From positions 1 through 64,000 of the forward strand of contig NZ_CP016289.1 in the NCBI RefSeq assembly GCF_001679785.1: DNA of 64,000 nt. The letters are read 5' to 3'. The DNA comes from Rhizobium leguminosarum. Lineage in GTDB: Bacteria > Pseudomonadota > Alphaproteobacteria > Rhizobiales > Rhizobiaceae. Below are positions 37,319 to 46,204 of the stretch, in pieces. The first letter of the stretch is position 1. The number at the start of each line of letters is the position of its first letter. Below the pieces are notes generated by a model. It searched no databases and had not been told where the DNA came from. It was given only the letters and a program-made list of their open reading frames with translations. Position numbers and translations under genes: made by a program.

Positions 37319-38200
37319 TTACGCCTTGTCGCGGAACATCTCGATGATGGCGGAGAAATCTCTTCCACCATTGCCCTGCTTTTCGAAAAGCGCATAAAGC
37401 TGCGCTGCTTCCGCGCCGAGCGGCGTAGAGGCGCCGCTCGCCAGAGCCGCCTCCTGTGAAAGCCTGAGATCCTTCAGCATCAGTGCCGCGGCAAAACCGG
37501 GTCTGTAGTCATTGTTCGCCGGCGAGGTCGGCACCGGTCCGGGCACCGGACAATAGGTATTGATCGACCAGCACTGGCCCGACGAGGTCGAGGCAACGTC
37601 GAACAGCGCCTGATGCGAGAGCCCGAGCTTTTCGGCAAGCACGAAGGCCTCGCAGACGCCCACCATCGAGATGCCTAATATCATGTTGTTGCAGATCTTC
37701 GCCGCCTGGCCGGCGCCGGCCTCGCCGCAATGGACGATCTTCTTTCCCATGGCCTCGAGGATTGGTTTTGCCTTGGCGAAGGCTTCTTCCGTGCCGCCGG
37801 CCATGAAGGTCAGCGTGCCTGCAGTCGCCCCGCCGGTGCCGCCGGAGACCGGGGCGTCGAGCGACAGGCAGCCTGCCGCCTTGGCCATTTCATGCGCCTT
37901 GCGGCTGCTGTCGACATCGATGGTCGAGCAATCGATGACCAGCGTGCCTTGCGCGGCCGACTGCAGGATATCGGTCCAGGCCGTCAGCACATGTCTGCCC
38001 TGCGGCAGCATGGTGATGATGATCTCCGCGTCCTTCACCGCCTGGCTGGCATGGCTTGCCGGCTTGACGCCGCTCTCCTCGGCGGCCTTCAGCACCGAAG
38101 CCGCGAGATCGAAGCCGAGGACCTCGTGACCTGATTTGACCAGATTGGCCGCCATCGGCCCACCCATGTTGCCGAGGCCGATGAATGCGATCCTTGCCAT
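37319..38200 (-). CDS. mmsB: 3-hydroxyisobutyrate dehydrogenase family protein
   Basis: 293 residues of the beta-hydroxyacid dehydrogenase family. The N-terminal nucleotide motif is FIGLGNMGGPMAANLVKSGH, the substrate signature is DAPVSGGTGGATAGTLTFM and the catalytic lysine lies in GAGQAAKICNNMILG. The C-terminal LMLKDLRLSQEAA is also conserved. NAD-dependent oxidation of 3-hydroxyisobutyrate (valine catabolism) or a similar hydroxy acid is expected. It is the last gene of the LIV-type transporter cluster, so the true substrate may belong to that unknown pathway. It converges with fhuB. Confidence 0.88.
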   Translation of the reverse strand: MARIAFIGLGNMGGPMAANLVKSGHEVLGFDLAASVLKAAEESGVKPASHASQAVKDAEIIITMLPQGRHVLTAWTDILQSAAQGTLVIDCSTIDVDSSRKAHEMAKAAGCLSLDAPVSGGTGGATAGTLTFMAGGTEEAFAKAKPILEAMGKKIVHCGEAGAGQAAKICNNMILGISMVGVCEAFVLAEKLGLSHQALFDVASTSSGQCWSINTYCPVPGPVPTSPANNDYRPGFAAALMLKDLRLSQEAALASGASTPLGAEAAQLYALFEKQGNGGRDFSAIIEMFRDKA

Positions 38201-38209
38201 GGTCTTCTC

Positions 38210-39805
38210 CTATCGATTGTCTTCGAGGATCATCGCCGCCGCCTTTTCGGCGATCATGATCGTCGGCGAATTGGTGTTGCCCGAGGTGATCGACGGCATC
38301 ACCGAGGCATCGGCGATCCTCAGCTTGCCGAGCGCCCGAAGCCTCAGCCTGGGATCGACGACGCTGTCCCGGTCGGCGCCCATGCGGCAGGTGCCGACGG
38401 GATGAAAGATCGTCGTGCCGATCTCGCCCGCCGCCCGCTCCAGATCGGCCTCCGTCTGATAGGCTGGCCCCGGCTTGAATTCCTCGGGCCTGTAACGGGC
38501 AAACGAAGGCTGCGCGACGATCCTGCGCGTCAACCGTATTGAACGAACAGCTATGTCACGATCGCGCTGCGTCGAGAGGTATTTCGGGCTGATCGTCGGC
38601 TGGGCGGCAAAATCGGGGCTCGACAGATGCACCGAACCCCGGCTTTCCGGCCTGAGATTGCAGACGCTCGCGGTGATCGCCGGAAAAGGATGGACGGGAT
38701 CGCCGAACTTCTCCAGCGAGACCGGCTGCACATGATATTGCAGGTCGGGCGTTTCCCGGTCCGGGCCCGATCGGGTGAAGATGCCGAGCTGGCTCGGCGC
38801 CATCGCCATCGGCCCGGAGCGGCGCACGAGATATTCGAGCCCGATCGCCGCCTTGCCGATCAGCTTCGTCGCCTTCTCGTTCAGCGTCGGAACCCCCGTC
38901 ACCTTGTAGGCCAGACGCAGCTGCAGATGGTCCTGCAGGTTCTCGCCGACACCCTTGACCTCAGTGACGACATCGACGCCGGCCCGCTGGAGAACCTCGC
39001 CCCTGCCGATGCCCGACAGTTCCAGGATATGCGGCGAACCGATCGAACCGGCCGAAAGGACGGTCTCTTTCGCCGCATAGGCGCGTTTCGCCACGCCACG
39101 ATGCTGGAACTCAACGCCGGCAACGGCGCCTTCCTCCACCAGCAGCCGCCGGACCTGCGCCTTGGTCAGGACAGTCAGGTTGGAGCGCCTCATCGCGGGG
39201 CGCAGAAAGGCTTTCGAGGTGTTCCAGCGAATGCCGGAGCGCTGGTTGACGTCGAAATAGCCGGAGCCCTCGTTGCTGCCGCGGTTGAAATCCGCGGTTT
39301 CCGGAATGCCGGCTTCCCTGGCCGCTTGCTGGAAGGCATCGAGCACCGCCCAGCGCACACGCGCTTTCTCGATGCGCCATTCGCCGCCGGCACCATGCAT
39401 CTCGTCTTCGCCGCGATAAAAATCCTCCGACTTACGGAAAAAGGGCAGAACATCGTCCCAGCCCCAGCCAGTGCAGCCCATCTGCCGCCAGAGATCGTAA
39501 TCGCGCGCCTGGCCGCGCATGTAGATCATGCCGTTGATCGACGAACAGCCGCCGAGAACCTTGCCGCGCGGATAGCTCAGCGCCCGGCCGTTCAACCCTG
39601 CTTCCGGCGCCGTGGTGAAGCACCAGTCGGTACGCGGGTTGTTGATGCAATAGAGATAACCAACCGGAATATGGATCCAGTGATAGTTGTCGCTGCCGCC
39701 GGCTTCGAGCAGCAGCACCCGGCTCCGGCCATCGGCAGACAGCCGGTTGGCGAGCACGCAGCCGGCGCTGCCTGCCCCGATGATGATGTAGTCGTAACGA
39801 TCCAT
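38210..39805 (-). CDS. GMC-family FAD oxidoreductase (choline/alcohol dehydrogenase type)
   Basis: About 531 residues. FAD-binding GxGxx[19 protein letters not shown]. The GMC signature 1 is [20 protein letters not shown] and signature 2 is [15 protein letters not shown]. The C-terminal active-site histidine region is [12 protein letters not shown], and [16 protein letters not shown] is the final FAD contact. It oxidises an alcohol to an aldehyde; choline is only one possibility. An upstream GTG at 39814 is an alternative start. It sits between livM and the 3-hydroxyacid dehydrogenase, so an alcohol imported by the transporter could be the substrate. Confidence 0.88.
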   Translation of the reverse strand: MDRYDYIIIGAGSAGCVLANRLSADGRSRVLLLEAGGSDNYHWIHIPVGYLYCINNPRTDWCFTTAPEAGLNGRALSYPRGKVLGGCSSINGMIYMRGQARDYDLWRQMGCTGWGWDDVLPFFRKSEDFYRGEDEMHGAGGEWRIEKARVRWAVLDAFQQAAREAGIPETADFNRGSNEGSGYFDVNQRSGIRWNTSKAFLRPAMRRSNLTVLTKAQVRRLLVEEGAVAGVEFQHRGVAKRAYAAKETVLSAGSIGSPHILELSGIGRGEVLQRAGVDVVTEVKGVGENLQDHLQLRLAYKVTGVPTLNEKATKLIGKAAIGLEYLVRRSGPMAMAPSQLGIFTRSGPDRETPDLQYHVQPVSLEKFGDPVHPFPAITASVCNLRPESRGSVHLSSPDFAAQPTISPKYLSTQRDRDIAVRSIRLTRRIVAQPSFARYRPEEFKPGPAYQTEADLERAAGEIGTTIFHPVGTCRMGADRDSVVDPRLRLRALGKLRIADASVMPSITSGNTNSPTIMIAEKAAAMILEDNR

Positions 39806-39937
39806 GCCCCGCACGAGACTCCAGATGCTTGCCGCTTCCCCCTCCCCGCAGCACGGGGAGAGGAAGAGTCGCAGCGCCGCCGCCCGTCTCTTTTCCCGGA
39901 AAAGAGGGCTTCTTTCCGGAGAGAGAGGTCCGCCCGT

Positions 39938-40936
39938 TCAGCGGCGATAGACGAAGCCCAGTTTCCGCCCTATCCGCGAGGCGTAGAATTCGCCGATGAT
40001 GCCGCGGCGGAAGATCAGCACGCAGACCATGAAGACGATGCCGGTGATGATCGTCACCGGGAATTCCGAGGTTGCGAGGTAGTTTTCCAGAACCACCACC
40101 AGCCCGGCGCCGAAGAGCGGGCCGATCAGCGTGCCGATGCCGCCGAGCAGCGTCATCAGGATCACCTCGCCCGACATCTGCCAGGCAACGTCGGTCAGCG
40201 TCGCGAACTGGAAAACGATCGATTTCACCGCGCCCGCGAGCCCGGCAAGCGCCGCCGACATGACGAAGGCGCCGAGCTTGTAGCGCGCTACGGAATAACC
40301 GAGCGAGATCGCCCGTTGTTCGTTCTCGCGGATCGATTTCAGGATCATGCCGAAGGGCGAATTGATAAAGCGCCAGATGATCAGGATGCCGACGAGAAAG
40401 ACGGCCAGCACGAAATAATACATGTTGGTCGAGCTGTTCAGATCGATGAAGCCGAAGAGGTGGCCGCGCGGCACCGACTGAATGCCGTCCTCGCCTTCGG
40501 TGAATTCCGCCTGCAGGCAGAAGAAGAAGAACATCTGCGACAGCGCCAAAGTGATCATCGCGAAATAGATGCCCTGGCGGCGGATGGCGAAGAAGCCCAT
40601 GACGAGCCCGAGAAACGCCGCACCCGCCACGCCGATCAGGATGCCGAGTTCCGGCGGCAGGCCCCATTCCTTCACCGTATAGGCGGTGAAATAGGCAGCT
40701 CCGCCGAAGAAGGTGGCATGGCCAAAGGAAAGCAGGCCGGTATAGCCGAGCAGCAGGTTGAAGGCACAGGCAAAGAGCGCGAAGCAGAGCAGCTTCATCA
40801 GGAAGATCGGATAGAAAAAGAACGGCGCCAGCAGCAGGAGCAGCAGTCCGGCGAGCAGGAAACCCGCCTGCACCGAAAGGGCGGTCCGGCTTTTTTCCGT
40901 TCGGATGGTTTCGGTGATGTCAGCCATGTCAAGCAT
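39938..40936 (-). CDS. Branched-chain amino acid type ABC permease, LivM-like
   Basis: 332 residues with about ten helices. Diagnostic LivM blocks are LLGYTGLLSFGHATFFGGAAY and GVAGAAFLGLVMGF, the EAA-like SIRENEQRAISLGYSVARYK, and the late GGIGTLIGPLFGAGLVVVLE. The start overlaps the LivH stop by 8 bases; an inner ATG at 40927 is possible. The gap of 132 bases to the GMC gene contains a GGAAAAGAGGGCTTCTTTCC hairpin-like stretch. Confidence 0.9.
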   Translation of the reverse strand: MLDMADITETIRTEKSRTALSVQAGFLLAGLLLLLLAPFFFYPIFLMKLLCFALFACAFNLLLGYTGLLSFGHATFFGGAAYFTAYTVKEWGLPPELGILIGVAGAAFLGLVMGFFAIRRQGIYFAMITLALSQMFFFFCLQAEFTEGEDGIQSVPRGHLFGFIDLNSSTNMYYFVLAVFLVGILIIWRFINSPFGMILKSIRENEQRAISLGYSVARYKLGAFVMSAALAGLAGAVKSIVFQFATLTDVAWQMSGEVILMTLLGGIGTLIGPLFGAGLVVVLENYLATSEFPVTIITGIVFMVCVLIFRRGIIGEFYASRIGRKLGFVYRR

Positions 40937-41816
40937 CCCGTCCGAAGAGGCCCGCGGGCCTGATGAGAAGCACGATCGCCATGATGACGAAGATCACAAT
41001 GTTGGACGCCTCGGGATAGAACACCTTGGTCAGGCCCTCGGCAATGCCGAGCACATAACCGGTGATGATCGCGCCCATGATCGATCCCATGCCGCCGACG
41101 ACGACCACGGCGAAGACGACGATGATCATGTTCGAGCCCATCAGCGGCGAGACCTGGTAGATCGGCGCCGCCAGCACGCCGGCAAAGGCGGCGAGACCGG
41201 CGCCAAGCGCGTAGGTGAGCGTCAAGAGCACCGGCACGTTGACGCCGAAGACCTGCACCAGCACGGCGTTTTCGGTGGCCGCCCTGAGATAAGCCCCGAG
41301 CTTGGTCTTCTCGATCAGCAGCCAGGTGCCGAGGCAGACGACGAGCGAGACGACCACCACCCAGCCGCGATAGATCGGCAGGAACATGAAGCCGAGGTTG
41401 GCCCCGCCGGCAAGGGCTGCCGGTGTCGCATAGGGCTGGCCGGAAGAGCCGTAGAGATAACGGAAGGTGCCCTCGACCGCGAGCGCCAGCCCGAAGGTAA
41501 AGAGCAGGCCGTAGAGCGGATCGAGATCGTAGAGCCGGCGCAGGAACAGCCGCTCGATGATTGCACCGGCAAGGCCGACGATAACGGGCGCCAGGATCAA
41601 TGACGGCCAGTAGCCGATGCCGGCATAGGTCAGCAGCAGATAGGCGACAAAGGCGCCGAGCATATATTGCGCGCCATGGGCGAAGTTGATTACCCGGAGC
41701 AGGCCGAAGATGATGGCGAGGCCGAGGCTGAGCAGCGCGTAGAACGAGCCGTTGATCAGACCGATCAGCAGCTGGCCGAACAGCGCCTGCAGGGGAATGC
41801 CGAAGATCATCGTCAT
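40929..41816 (-). CDS. Branched-chain amino acid type ABC permease, LivH-like
   Basis: 295 residues, about eight helices. Family blocks visible are LINGSFYALLSLGLAIIFGL, INFAHGAQYMLGAF, the EAA-like ATENAVLVQVFGVNV and GGMGSIMGAIITGYVLG. It pairs with LivM to form the channel. It lies 4 bases after the ATPase livF. Confidence 0.9.
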   Translation of the reverse strand: MTMIFGIPLQALFGQLLIGLINGSFYALLSLGLAIIFGLLRVINFAHGAQYMLGAFVAYLLLTYAGIGYWPSLILAPVIVGLAGAIIERLFLRRLYDLDPLYGLLFTFGLALAVEGTFRYLYGSSGQPYATPAALAGGANLGFMFLPIYRGWVVVVSLVVCLGTWLLIEKTKLGAYLRAATENAVLVQVFGVNVPVLLTLTYALGAGLAAFAGVLAAPIYQVSPLMGSNMIIVVFAVVVVGGMGSIMGAIITGYVLGIAEGLTKVFYPEASNIVIFVIMAIVLLIRPAGLFGRDA

Positions 41817-41820
41817 CTAG

Positions 41821-42522
41821 TCACACTCCCAGGACCTTGTGCAGCGTATCCATGCGCTGCGGCAGTTCACCCACCGGGAATTCCGACACCATCTGCCCAT
41901 GATCCATCAGATAGAAGCGATCGGCAATACGGCTGGCGAAACGGAAATTCTGCTCGACGAGCAGGATCGTCATGCCGCGTCCTTTTAGCGTCTGCAGCAC
42001 CTCGCCGATACGCTGGACGATAACCGGGGCAAGCCCTTCCGTCGGTTCGTCGAGAATGAGCAGCCTGACGCCGGTGCGCAGGATTCGGGCGATCGCCAAC
42101 ATCTGCTGCTCGCCGCCGGATAGTTTGGTGCCCGGGCTGCCGCGGCGCTCGTAAAGATTCGGGAAGAGCTCGTAGATTTCGTCGAGCGTCATACCGCCCC
42201 CTGCCACGACAGGCGGCAGCAGCAGGTTTTCCGAAACGGTGAGCGTCGAGAAGATGCCGCGCTCCTCCGGCACGAAGCCGATGCCCCGATGCGCCGTCTT
42301 GTGCAGCGGCACCTGCATCATATCGCTACCGTCAAAACTGATCTTGCCCTTGCGGGCCCGCACGATGCCGGTGATGGTGCGCAGCGTCGTCGTCTTGCCG
42401 ACGCCGTTACGGCCGAGAATGGTGATCGTCTCGCCTTCGGCCACGCGCATGTCGACGCCGTGCAGGACATGGCTTTCGCCGTACCAGGCATTGAGTCCCT
42501 GGACTTCGAGGAGAGTGGCCAT
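41821..42522 (-). CDS. Branched-chain amino acid type ABC ATP-binding protein, LivF-like
   Basis: 233 residues. Walker A GRNGVGKTTTLRTI, signature KLSGGEQQMLAIARIL and Walker B LLILDEPTEGLAP (the EGLAP form is LivF-specific) are present. The start is set by an ATGA overlap with livG; the TTG one codon before it is unlikely. It would drive transport as a heterodimer with LivG. Confidence 0.92.
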   Translation of the reverse strand: MATLLEVQGLNAWYGESHVLHGVDMRVAEGETITILGRNGVGKTTTLRTITGIVRARKGKISFDGSDMMQVPLHKTAHRGIGFVPEERGIFSTLTVSENLLLPPVVAGGGMTLDEIYELFPNLYERRGSPGTKLSGGEQQMLAIARILRTGVRLLILDEPTEGLAPVIVQRIGEVLQTLKGRGMTILLVEQNFRFASRIADRFYLMDHGQMVSEFPVGELPQRMDTLHKVLGV

Positions 42523-43304
42523 CAATGCTCCTCCGTGCCCATATAGGCCACACGCACGCGCTCGTCCTGGCTGACGGTGGCATAATCGCCCTCAGCGAGG
42601 ATCTCGCCGCGCTGCAGCACGGTGACATGCTGGCAGATATTGGCGACAACAGACAGATTGTGCTCGACCATCAATACGGCGCGGTCGCGGGCGACCTCGC
42701 GGATGATCGAGGAGACGACGCCGACATCCTCCTGCCCCATGCCGGCCATCGGTTCGTCGAGCAGCAGCACCTTGGGATCGAGGGCCAGTGTGGTGGCGAT
42801 CTCCAGCACGCGCTTGCGGCCATAGGAAAGATCGGCGGCGATATGATCGCGCTCCTTGGAAAGCCCGACGCTGGCGAGCAGTTGCTCGGCGCGCTCGTTC
42901 AGCCGGTCGAGAGCGGAAAGCGGCCGCCAGAACTGTGTGGAAAGATTGTTCGGCCGCTGCAGCGCCACGCGCACATTGTCGAGAACGGTCAGATGCGGGA
43001 AGACCGCCGAGATCTGGAAAGAGCGGACCAGCCCCATGCGCGCCACCTTGTCGGGCGGCGTTTTCGTGATGTCGACGCCCATCAGGCTGATGGTGCCTGA
43101 GGTCGGCTGCAGGAACTTGGTCAGCAGGTTGAAGACCGTCGTCTTGCCGGCACCGTTCGGGCCGATCAGTGCATGCACGCTGGCATCATGCACGTCGAGA
43201 TCGACGTTCTTGACGGCCGTGAAGCCCCCAAAATCGCGGCGCAGGCCGCGGGCGGACAATACCACCCGCGGCTTTTCCTGAGTTTCAATTGCGGAAACCG
43301 CCAT
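42522..43304 (-). CDS. Branched-chain amino acid type ABC ATP-binding protein, LivG-like
   Basis: 260 residues. Walker A GPNGAGKTTVFNLLT (the VFNLLT form is typical of LivG), signature LSYGRKRVLEIATTLAL, Walker B LLLDEPMAGMGQED and the H-loop MVEHNLSVV. The signature is LSYG instead of LSGG, as in most LivG proteins. It overlaps livF by the ATGA stop/start. Confidence 0.92.
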   Translation of the reverse strand: MAVSAIETQEKPRVVLSARGLRRDFGGFTAVKNVDLDVHDASVHALIGPNGAGKTTVFNLLTKFLQPTSGTISLMGVDITKTPPDKVARMGLVRSFQISAVFPHLTVLDNVRVALQRPNNLSTQFWRPLSALDRLNERAEQLLASVGLSKERDHIAADLSYGRKRVLEIATTLALDPKVLLLDEPMAGMGQEDVGVVSSIIREVARDRAVLMVEHNLSVVANICQHVTVLQRGEILAEGDYATVSQDERVRVAYMGTEEH

Positions 43305-43309
43305 CGTGC

Positions 43310-44515
43310 TTACTTCACCAGATCGCAGCCGCTCTTGGCGGGATCGATATAAGCTTCCTTGCCGGGAATGGTGGCGAGCACGTTAAAGTAATCCCACGGC
43401 TCCTTGCTTTCGGAAGGCTTCTTGACCTGCAGCAGATACATGTCGTGGATCATGCGCCCATTGGCGCCGACCGTGCCGCCACGGCCGAAGACGTCATCGA
43501 CCGGCATTTCATGCAGCTGCTTGGCGACGGCTTCCGTCTCGTCGGTGCCGGCTTTCTGCACCGCCTTCAGATATTGCGTTACCGCCGAATAGGTGCCGGC
43601 ATGGATCATGTTCGGCATCTTGCCGGTGCGGGCGAAGAACTTCTTGGCGAAGGCGCGGCTCTCGTCGTCGCGGTTCCAGTAATAACCTTCCGTCAGCGTC
43701 AGCCCTTGTGCCGCCTCGAGGCCGAGACCATGGACTTCGGCAAGCGTGAAAAGCAGGGCCGCCAGATGCTGGCCGCCCTGGGTGATGCCGAATTCGGCCG
43801 CCTGCTTGATGGCGTTCGCCGTATCGAGGCCGGCATTGGCAAGGCCGATCACCTTGGCGCCGGATGATTGCGCCTGCAGCAGGAAGGACGAGAAGTCCTG
43901 GCTCGACAGCGGATGGCGGACGGCGCCGACGACCTTGCCGCCACTCGACTTGACGTAATCGCTGGTCTGCTGCTCCAGCGAATAACCGAAGGCATAATCG
44001 GCGGTCAGGAAGAACCAGCTGTCGCCGCCCTGCTTGACGAGTGCGCCGCCGGTGCCGACGGCCAGTGCATGGGTGTCGTATGCCCAATGGAAGCCATAAG
44101 GCGTGCACGCCTTGCCGGTGAGATCCGTCGTCGCCGCACCCGTGACGATGTCGATCTTCTTCTTCTCCTTGCCGATCGCCTGCACGGCGAGCGCCACGGA
44201 CGACGTCGTCAGTTCCATGATCGCATCCACCTGCTCGGTGTCGTACCACTGGCGGGCGATGTTGGAGGCGATATCAGGCTTGTTCTGGTGGTCGGCATCG
44301 ACGATCTCGACCGGAACGTCGAGCACCTTGCCGCCGAAATCCTCGACCGCCATCTTGGCGGCTTCGACGGAGGACTTGCCGCCGAAATCGGCATAGACAC
44401 CCGACTGGTCGTTCAGGATGCCGATCTTGACCTTGCCGTCGGTCGCGCTCTGCGCGAGCACCGCAGTGCTGCTCGCAAGCAGAAATGCAACTGATGCAAT
44501 GAAATTCTTACGCAT
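43310..44515 (-). CDS. LIV-type ABC transporter substrate-binding protein
   Basis: 401 residues. Signal peptide (KNFIASVAFLLASSTAVLAQ) and a type I periplasmic binding fold: VKIGILNDQSGVYADFGGKS, VDADHQNKPDIASN, ITG-region VTGAATTDLTG and WFFLTADYAFGYSLEQQ. Such proteins bind amino acids, amides or aromatic compounds; the sequence does not show which. The first gene of the minus-strand operon, it is divergent from the LysR gene at 44690. It is the most expressed subunit in such operons. Confidence 0.9.
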   Translation of the reverse strand: MRKNFIASVAFLLASSTAVLAQSATDGKVKIGILNDQSGVYADFGGKSSVEAAKMAVEDFGGKVLDVPVEIVDADHQNKPDIASNIARQWYDTEQVDAIMELTTSSVALAVQAIGKEKKKIDIVTGAATTDLTGKACTPYGFHWAYDTHALAVGTGGALVKQGGDSWFFLTADYAFGYSLEQQTSDYVKSSGGKVVGAVRHPLSSQDFSSFLLQAQSSGAKVIGLANAGLDTANAIKQAAEFGITQGGQHLAALLFTLAEVHGLGLEAAQGLTLTEGYYWNRDDESRAFAKKFFARTGKMPNMIHAGTYSAVTQYLKAVQKAGTDETEAVAKQLHEMPVDDVFGRGGTVGANGRMIHDMYLLQVKKPSESKEPWDYFNVLATIPGKEAYIDPAKSGCDLVK

Positions 44516-44660
44516 ATGATCTCCTCCCAGAGATTGGCCAGATTGCGGATCTGTTCAAATTTGGCCAGCCGTATTCCTCAGAACGACGGACCCTCACCTT
44601 ACGATCACGGAAATTCCGCCCTGAGGCAACGGGTGATTTACAACTAATTCCAAACAGTAT

Positions 44661-44678
44661 CTGTTCATTTTTGAACAG
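44661..44678. promoter_or_regulatory. Inverted repeat before the LysR gene, probable operator
   Basis: CTGTTCA-TTTT-TGAACAG, two exact 7-base arms, 12 bases before the LysR start. A related CTGTTCAAATTTGGCCAG lies at about 44551-44568, nearer to the transporter genes. It could be the site of autoregulation and divergent activation. Confidence 0.55.
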
Positions 44679-44689
44679 AGGGGATCGCG

Positions 44690-45643
44690 ATGAACAATCC
44701 ACCGCAGTTTACTTGGGACGATCTGCAGTTTTTTCTAGCCGTCGCCCGCACCGGACAGCTGTCGACCGCGGCCCGTCAGCTGCGTTCCAGCCATGCCACC
44801 GTCTCGCGCCGCATCGATCGGCTGGAGTTCACCCTCAAGGTCAAGCTGTTCGAGCGCAATCCGCGCGGCTATGTGCTGACCGCCATGGGCACGCGCTTTG
44901 TCGAGACGGCCGAGAGGATGGAGCAGGAAACCGAGCGGCTGCGCGCCGATCTTGCCGCCGGCTCGATGGCGCAGCGCGGCCTCGTGCGGCTGAGCGCGCC
45001 GGAAGGCTTTGCCAATTTCTTCTTCGCGACCGTGCTGCCGCAATTTGCCGCCCAGCATCCGCATCTCTCGCTCGAGCTGGTAACGATCCAGCAGATCATG
45101 TCGCTGTCGCGCAAGGAAGCCGATCTTTCCGTCGTGCTCGACGAGCCGAAAGGCGGCGCCTATTTTGCCGAAAAGCTGACCGACTACCACCTGCAGGTCT
45201 ACGGCTCGCGCGATTATCTCGCAAAGGCCGCGCCGATCACCTGCCGGGAAGACCTGCTTGAGCATCCCTTTGTCAGCTATATCGAGGAAATGATTTTCGC
45301 GCCGGGCCTCGATTACCTCGGCGATGTGCACCCGCGCATCAAGCCGCAGTTCCAGAGCTCCAGTATCTTCGCGCAGCTGACCGCTACGAGAAACGGCCTT
45401 GGCCTTTGCATCTTGCCCTACTTCTTCGCGAGCCGCTATCCCGAACTCGTGCGCGTGCTGCCAGACGAGATCGACCTCAAGCGCCACTACTGGATCACCT
45501 GCCACCGCGACCTGAAACAGGCGCCGCGCGTGCGCGCCGTCATCGATTTCCTGCGCGAGGCGGTGCGCGGTGAGGATGCGCGGTTCGTGCCGCCCTATGT
45601 CACCGCCGCCGGCCCGGCGCGCCGGACAAGAACGGACATTTAA
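44690..45643 (+). CDS. LysR-family transcriptional regulator
   Basis: 317 residues. N-terminal helix-turn-helix (near 10-70): FFLAVARTGQLSTAARQLRS and SHATVSRRIDRLEFTLKVKL with FERNPRGYVLT. The C-terminal effector domain includes VRLSAPEGFANFFFATVLPQ. It faces the LIV-type operon across a 174-base gap with the inverted repeat at 44661, so it should control that operon. The effector is unknown. Its stop is directly followed by a dispersed palindrome. Confidence 0.88.
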   Translation: MNNPPQFTWDDLQFFLAVARTGQLSTAARQLRSSHATVSRRIDRLEFTLKVKLFERNPRGYVLTAMGTRFVETAERMEQETERLRADLAAGSMAQRGLVRLSAPEGFANFFFATVLPQFAAQHPHLSLELVTIQQIMSLSRKEADLSVVLDEPKGGAYFAEKLTDYHLQVYGSRDYLAKAAPITCREDLLEHPFVSYIEEMIFAPGLDYLGDVHPRIKPQFQSSSIFAQLTATRNGLGLCILPYFFASRYPELVRVLPDEIDLKRHYWITCHRDLKQAPRVRAVIDFLREAVRGEDARFVPPYVTAAGPARRTRTDI

Positions 45644-45690
45644 ATCATGAGTGTCGCGCGAAAACCGCTCACAGTGTTCGGCATCATGCT
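45644..45690. repeat. Palindromic dispersed element, AGAGCATGAT family
   Basis: ATCATGAGTGTCGCGCGAAA, then CCGCTCACAGTGTTCGGCATCATGCT; it starts right after the LysR stop codon and ends 2 bases before the cupin stop on the opposite strand. It shares its core with 8011-8060 and 60232-60268. Confidence 0.7.
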
Positions 45691-45692
45691 CG

Positions 45693-46031
45693 CTATTTCA
45701 GGAATTCGGCCCGGTGCGGAGTGAATGCATCGATCAGCCGGCCCTTTTCCAGCGCCTTGACGCCGTGGACCAGATTGGGGGGCACGATGAAGCTGCCGCC
45801 CTGCTTGAGCACCTCGGTCCGGCCGTCGATCGTCACTTCGAAACTGCCTTCGGCGACGTAACTGGCCTGGATGTGCGGATGCGAATGGGCCGCACCTACG
45901 GCGCCGCTTTCGAAGGCCACTTCCACCATCATCATCTCGGGCAGATAGGTCATGATGCGCCTGACGACGCCGGGCTCGGGATTGACCCATTCGGCGCCTT
46001 CGGCCGATACGAACAGATCGCTTGACGACAT
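45693..46031 (-). CDS. Cupin-domain protein
   Basis: 112 residues, single cupin barrel. Motif 1 is HSHPHIQASYVAEGSFEVTI and motif 2 is FIVPPNLVHGVKAL, giving three histidines plus a glutamate for metal binding. The start ATG follows GAGGAGG; the longer open frame upstream is not coding. Resembles small cupins related to pectin degradation (KdgF type) or unknown sugar-acid enzymes. The convergent LysR gene and the divergent GcdH give no functional hint. Confidence 0.8.
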   Translation of the reverse strand: MSSSDLFVSAEGAEWVNPEPGVVRRIMTYLPEMMMVEVAFESGAVGAAHSHPHIQASYVAEGSFEVTIDGRTEVLKQGGSFIVPPNLVHGVKALEKGRLIDAFTPHRAEFLK

Positions 46032-46204
46032 TTCCGCCTCCTCGTTCCAGAATCGATCGCGGTCAAAGTGGATCATGCCGACGCTTTTGAAAAGATGGCG
46101 CGGCCGGTCTTTTGGCGCGACCACCTTCTGTTGACGCGGTCGGCTGGCGGGTTTATGGCCAACTTGAGCGAGGCAAGCGTGAACCGTGATGAGGAGACGC
46201 CACC

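Noticed and set aside
38627..40963. 778-residue plus-strand open frame over the GMC and livM genes
   Set aside because: Shadow of the minus-strand genes, rich in Arg/Asp/His repeats with no family signature.
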